A stretch of 16,202 bases of DNA from Candidatus Caldipriscus sp. T1.2. GTDB taxonomy: Bacteria; Hydrothermota; Hydrothermia; LBFQ01. This document shows positions 14,697 to 16,202 of the stretch, piece after piece (position 1 is the first letter of the stretch; each line of letters starts with the position of its first letter). Under the pieces are notes generated by a model, which was not told the origin of the DNA, searched no databases, and saw only the letters and a list, made by a program, of their open reading frames with translations. The position numbers were made by a program, and so were the translations under genes. Location: contig LBFQ01000061.1 of the NCBI GenBank assembly GCA_000980735.1, forward strand, positions 20,422 to 36,623, read 5' to 3'.

Positions 14697-15937
14697 GGAT
14701 AGGGGTATTTTCCGACACGCATTTGGGAAATACAACTTACAAAAACCAGAATGTGCCGGATAACGCGAAGGATTACGGGAGGAAGGAGGATTACAGGGAG
14801 AGCTTTGAGGAAGCCATAAATTTGTTCTTGGAAATAAAACCGGATTTTGTTTTCCATCTTGGGGATATCCTGGAAGCCAAAGCGGATGGGGAAATTTACA
14901 ACGAGAGCATAAAGGTTGCGGTGGATGGTATAAGGAAACTCTTAAAGGCGGGGATAAAGGTGATTTTGGTGGAGGGGAATCACGATTTTGTAAAATCTCA
15001 CGACGAGGAGAATAGGGTATTCTCCATAATTGAAAGGGTTTTTGAGGATCACCTTGATAGGGAGCTCTTCGTGGCAAGGGCGGGGAAGATTAAAGTGGTG
15101 GATGTTTTTGGAATACCGGCGGTGGCAATTGGGTACATCGATGAGGCGGATCCGAGCATAGTTAAAGCTAAGATTTTTAAAGCGGAGAAGGAAATAAACG
15201 GTCAGAAGGCTATGATTCTCCTACATCAAAGTGTAGGAGAGGATATACCATACCGCTCCCTAAATTACGACGACGTACCACAAAACTTTAGGATCATATT
15301 CAACGGGCATATACACAAACCATTAATAAAGTATCTAAGTGATAACAGGCTTTTTTTAAACGTAGGATCCACGGAGTACGAAAACGTGGCGGAGGCGGTG
15401 GATTACAGGGAGGTTTTGAATTACGAAGGGGAAAGTCTATTAAGGTTCATCCTTAAGGGTATTTACGTCCTTGAGGGGAGGGGGATATATAAACCGAAAG
15501 TTGAAATAACCGATGGGAATATACCCAAGCATCACTTAGAGGATAGGAATTTTATACCCTTAAGAAAATGTAGGCCCTTTATAAAGTTTGACTGCTCGGA
15601 TTGGGCAACCTTTGAGGAAGTTTTAAAGAAGATAGCGGATCACAACATAAAGTCCCCATATGTAAGGGTTGAATTGGGAGGGGGGATTAGGGTTGAGGAT
15701 GTGGAAAGGAGGTTAAATAATCTCATGGAGAAGGGTTATATTCACAGATATATTTTGAAATGGAAGCAAGTGGAGGTTTATGAGGGGGGAAAGGTTAGGA
15801 GGGGTGGGGAAATTCTTTCCTTCGAGGAGCTTGAGGAGGTAAGGCCTTATGCGCACATAATAAGGACGTTGAGGGGGAAGGATGTTGAGGAGATGAGGGA
15901 GGACCTCAGCCGTATAATATTTTCTTCGCGGCGGTAG
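14693..15937 (+). CDS. Mre11/SbcD-like metallophosphoesterase (DNA repair exonuclease)
   Basis: Mre11/SbcD proteins are Mn-dependent nucleases that process DNA ends together with a Rad50/SbcC ATPase. The five phosphoesterase motifs are present: D8 and H10 in FSDTHLG, D58 in HLGDILEA, N96-H97-D98 in EGNHDF, H178 in LLHQ, and H206/H208 in NGHIH. RKEDYRESFEEAI (30-42) fits the Mre11 pattern after the first motif. Residues about 290-414 form a C-terminal region consistent with a capping domain. The start is GTG 14693, overlapping the previous TGA by 4 nt. The stop TAG (15935-15937) is provided by bases 8-10 of the downstream tRNA gene. No Rad50-like gene follows, which is unusual because the pair is normally adjacent; other phosphoesterase roles remain possible. 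Confidence 0.88.
   Translation: MRIGVFSDTHLGNTTYKNQNVPDNAKDYGRKEDYRESFEEAINLFLEIKPDFVFHLGDILEAKADGEIYNESIKVAVDGIRKLLKAGIKVILVEGNHDFVKSHDEENRVFSIIERVFEDHLDRELFVARAGKIKVVDVFGIPAVAIGYIDEADPSIVKAKIFKAEKEINGQKAMILLHQSVGEDIPYRSLNYDDVPQNFRIIFNGHIHKPLIKYLSDNRLFLNVGSTEYENVAEAVDYREVLNYEGESLLRFILKGIYVLEGRGIYKPKVEITDGNIPKHHLEDRNFIPLRKCRPFIKFDCSDWATFEEVLKKIADHNIKSPYVRVELGGGIRVEDVERRLNNLMEKGYIHRYILKWKQVEVYEGGKVRRGGEILSFEELEEVRPYAHIIRTLRGKDVEEMREDLSRIIFSSRR
15913..15918 (+). promoter_or_regulatory. -10 element for tRNA-Ala, inside the end of the nuclease gene
   Basis: TATAAT lies 9 nt before tRNA base 1, within the 3' coding sequence of the Mre11-like gene. The sequence to 15926 is identical to the 14-mer before the ABC ATPase start at 8418. 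A TTGAGG at 15885-15890 is too far upstream (22 nt) to be a good -35. The tRNA could also be cut out of the upstream operon transcript. Confidence 0.55.
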
Positions 15938-16000
15938 CTCAGCTGGGAGAGCGCCTGAATGGCATTCAGGAGGTCGGGGGTTCGAGTCCCCTCCGCTCCA
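15928..16000 (+). tRNA. tRNA-Ala (anticodon GGC)
   Basis: A complete 73-base cloverleaf without an encoded CCA. The D arm is GCTC/GAGC, the anticodon stem is CCTGA/TCAGG with loop ATGGCAT (anticodon GGC at 15961-15963, reading GCC/GCU codons), the variable region is AGGTC, and the T arm is GGGGG-TTCGAGT-CCCCT with the discriminator A at 16000. The acceptor stem holds the G3-U70 pair, the major alanine identity element, which confirms the charging identity. One odd base is C2, which faces C71; the expected base is G, so either the gene carries a mismatch or this is a base-call error. Bases 8-10 (TAG) double as the stop codon of the upstream nuclease gene, an overlap of 10 nt. Confidence 0.95.
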
Positions 16001-16002
16001 CT

Positions 16003-16202
16003 TTGGGGATTATTAAAGAGATAATTCTCAAATTTAAACACTTATTCTTATTCAAAGCCTTCTTCTCATTCTTAATCATACCTGCTTTAGCATTTTTGGA
16101 ACCCATTTATAATAAATATTTTTTTGATTATGGAATTATGTCAGGAAACCTTAAGAATTTTATAATCATCATCCTACTAATAATCATAGTTAATATTGCT
16201 TT
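16003..16202 (+). CDS. ABC exporter, N-terminal membrane part (3' end outside window)
   Basis: An open frame begins at TTG 16003, two bases after the tRNA-Ala discriminator, and runs off the window (66 full codons). The translation opens with a short charged helix (GIIKEIILKFKHLFLFKA), then a membrane span (FFSFLIIPALAFLEPIYNKY), then DYGIMSGNLKNF and the start of a second span rich in Ile. The loop after the first helix, with a Phe-Asp-Tyr-Gly-Ile pattern, followed by a second helix is characteristic of type-IV ABC exporters of the MsbA/LmrA kind. No ribosome binding site can exist because the tRNA occupies that space, and no in-frame ATG precedes the helix. The start could therefore be different, or the gene could be damaged at its 5' end. 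The segment is about 25% GC, far below its neighbours, and its codons favour AAT, ATT and TTT. Confidence 0.65.
   Translation, partial: MGIIKEIILKFKHLFLFKAFFSFLIIPALAFLEPIYNKYFFDYGIMSGNLKNFIIIILLIIIVNIA

Noticed and set aside
14627..15077. Minus-strand open frames opposite the secreted protein and nuclease genes (also at 12678-13019, 13165-13488 and 13916-14227)
   Set aside because: Pro/Arg/Ser-rich low-complexity translations typical of antisense reading; the plus-strand genes carry the recognisable motifs.
15847..16041. Minus-strand open frame over the tRNA encoding EGTRTPDLLNAIQALSQLSYR
   Set aside because: This is the familiar spurious translation of tRNA antisense sequence; the tRNA-Ala gene explains it completely.
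1..16202. CRISPR arrays, phage genes, insertion sequences, toxin-antitoxin or other defence systems
   Set aside because: No repeated spacer-like pattern, transposase catalytic motif or paired toxin/antitoxin frame was seen. The only mobile-element hint is the composition change after the tRNA.

Overview
This window reads as one compact bacterial chromosome segment, probably from a thermophile of a poorly sampled lineage. The clues are heavy AGG/AGA arginine and ATA isoleucine codon use, Lys/Glu-rich proteins, almost no intergenic DNA, bacterial-type PheT, RNase Y and MscL, and a secreted protein with a FlgD-like C-terminal domain of the kind common in candidate phyla such as WOR-3/Hydrothermae. 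The lineage is a guess; the sequence does not settle it.

Layout. (1) 1-226: the end of mscL on the + strand. (2) 8370 down to 218, minus strand: one tightly packed run of nine genes, ctpA (S41 protease) - queD - HTH protein - pheT - small coiled-coil (ZapB-like) - two tandem ZapA-like genes - rny (RNase Y) - rseP (site-2 protease). Most junctions are 4-nt stop/start overlaps or gaps of about 1 nt, so this is likely a single operon. (3) 8418-9470, plus strand: a lone MalK/UgpC-type ABC ATPase, divergent from ctpA. (4) 12437 down to 9418, minus strand: sppA and an alpha/beta hydrolase, coupled by a 4-nt overlap. (5) 12481 onward, plus strand: a secreted OB-fold/FlgD-type protein apparently split in two frames, an Mre11/SbcD-like nuclease, tRNA-Ala(GGC), and the start of an AT-rich ABC exporter gene that runs off the window.

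Themes. Many products act at the envelope or in its quality control: MscL, RseP, CtpA, SppA and the secreted protein. The ZapA/ZapB-like cluster points to cell division, and RNase Y, PheT, QueD and the tRNA to RNA metabolism. No stretch over 300 bases lacks a gene. The only real intergenic gaps (8371-8417 and 12438-12480) are divergent promoter regions whose -10-like hexamers lie 6-10 nt from the start codons, which suggests leaderless mRNAs.

The most useful observation is a set of about six places where adding one base restores a family-typical protein end. In the ctpA, rny and first zapA cases the restored frame also ends in an ATGA overlap with the next gene. The clearest are the RNase Y C-terminus, which sits at the head of the rseP frame, and the CtpA C-terminus, which lies one frame over and ends exactly on the queD start. 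Single-base deletions in the assembly are the simplest explanation; real mutations or recoding are the alternatives. I found no CRISPR array, prophage, insertion sequence or defence system. The one hint of a mobile boundary is the abrupt fall to about 25% GC immediately 3' of the tRNA-Ala gene.
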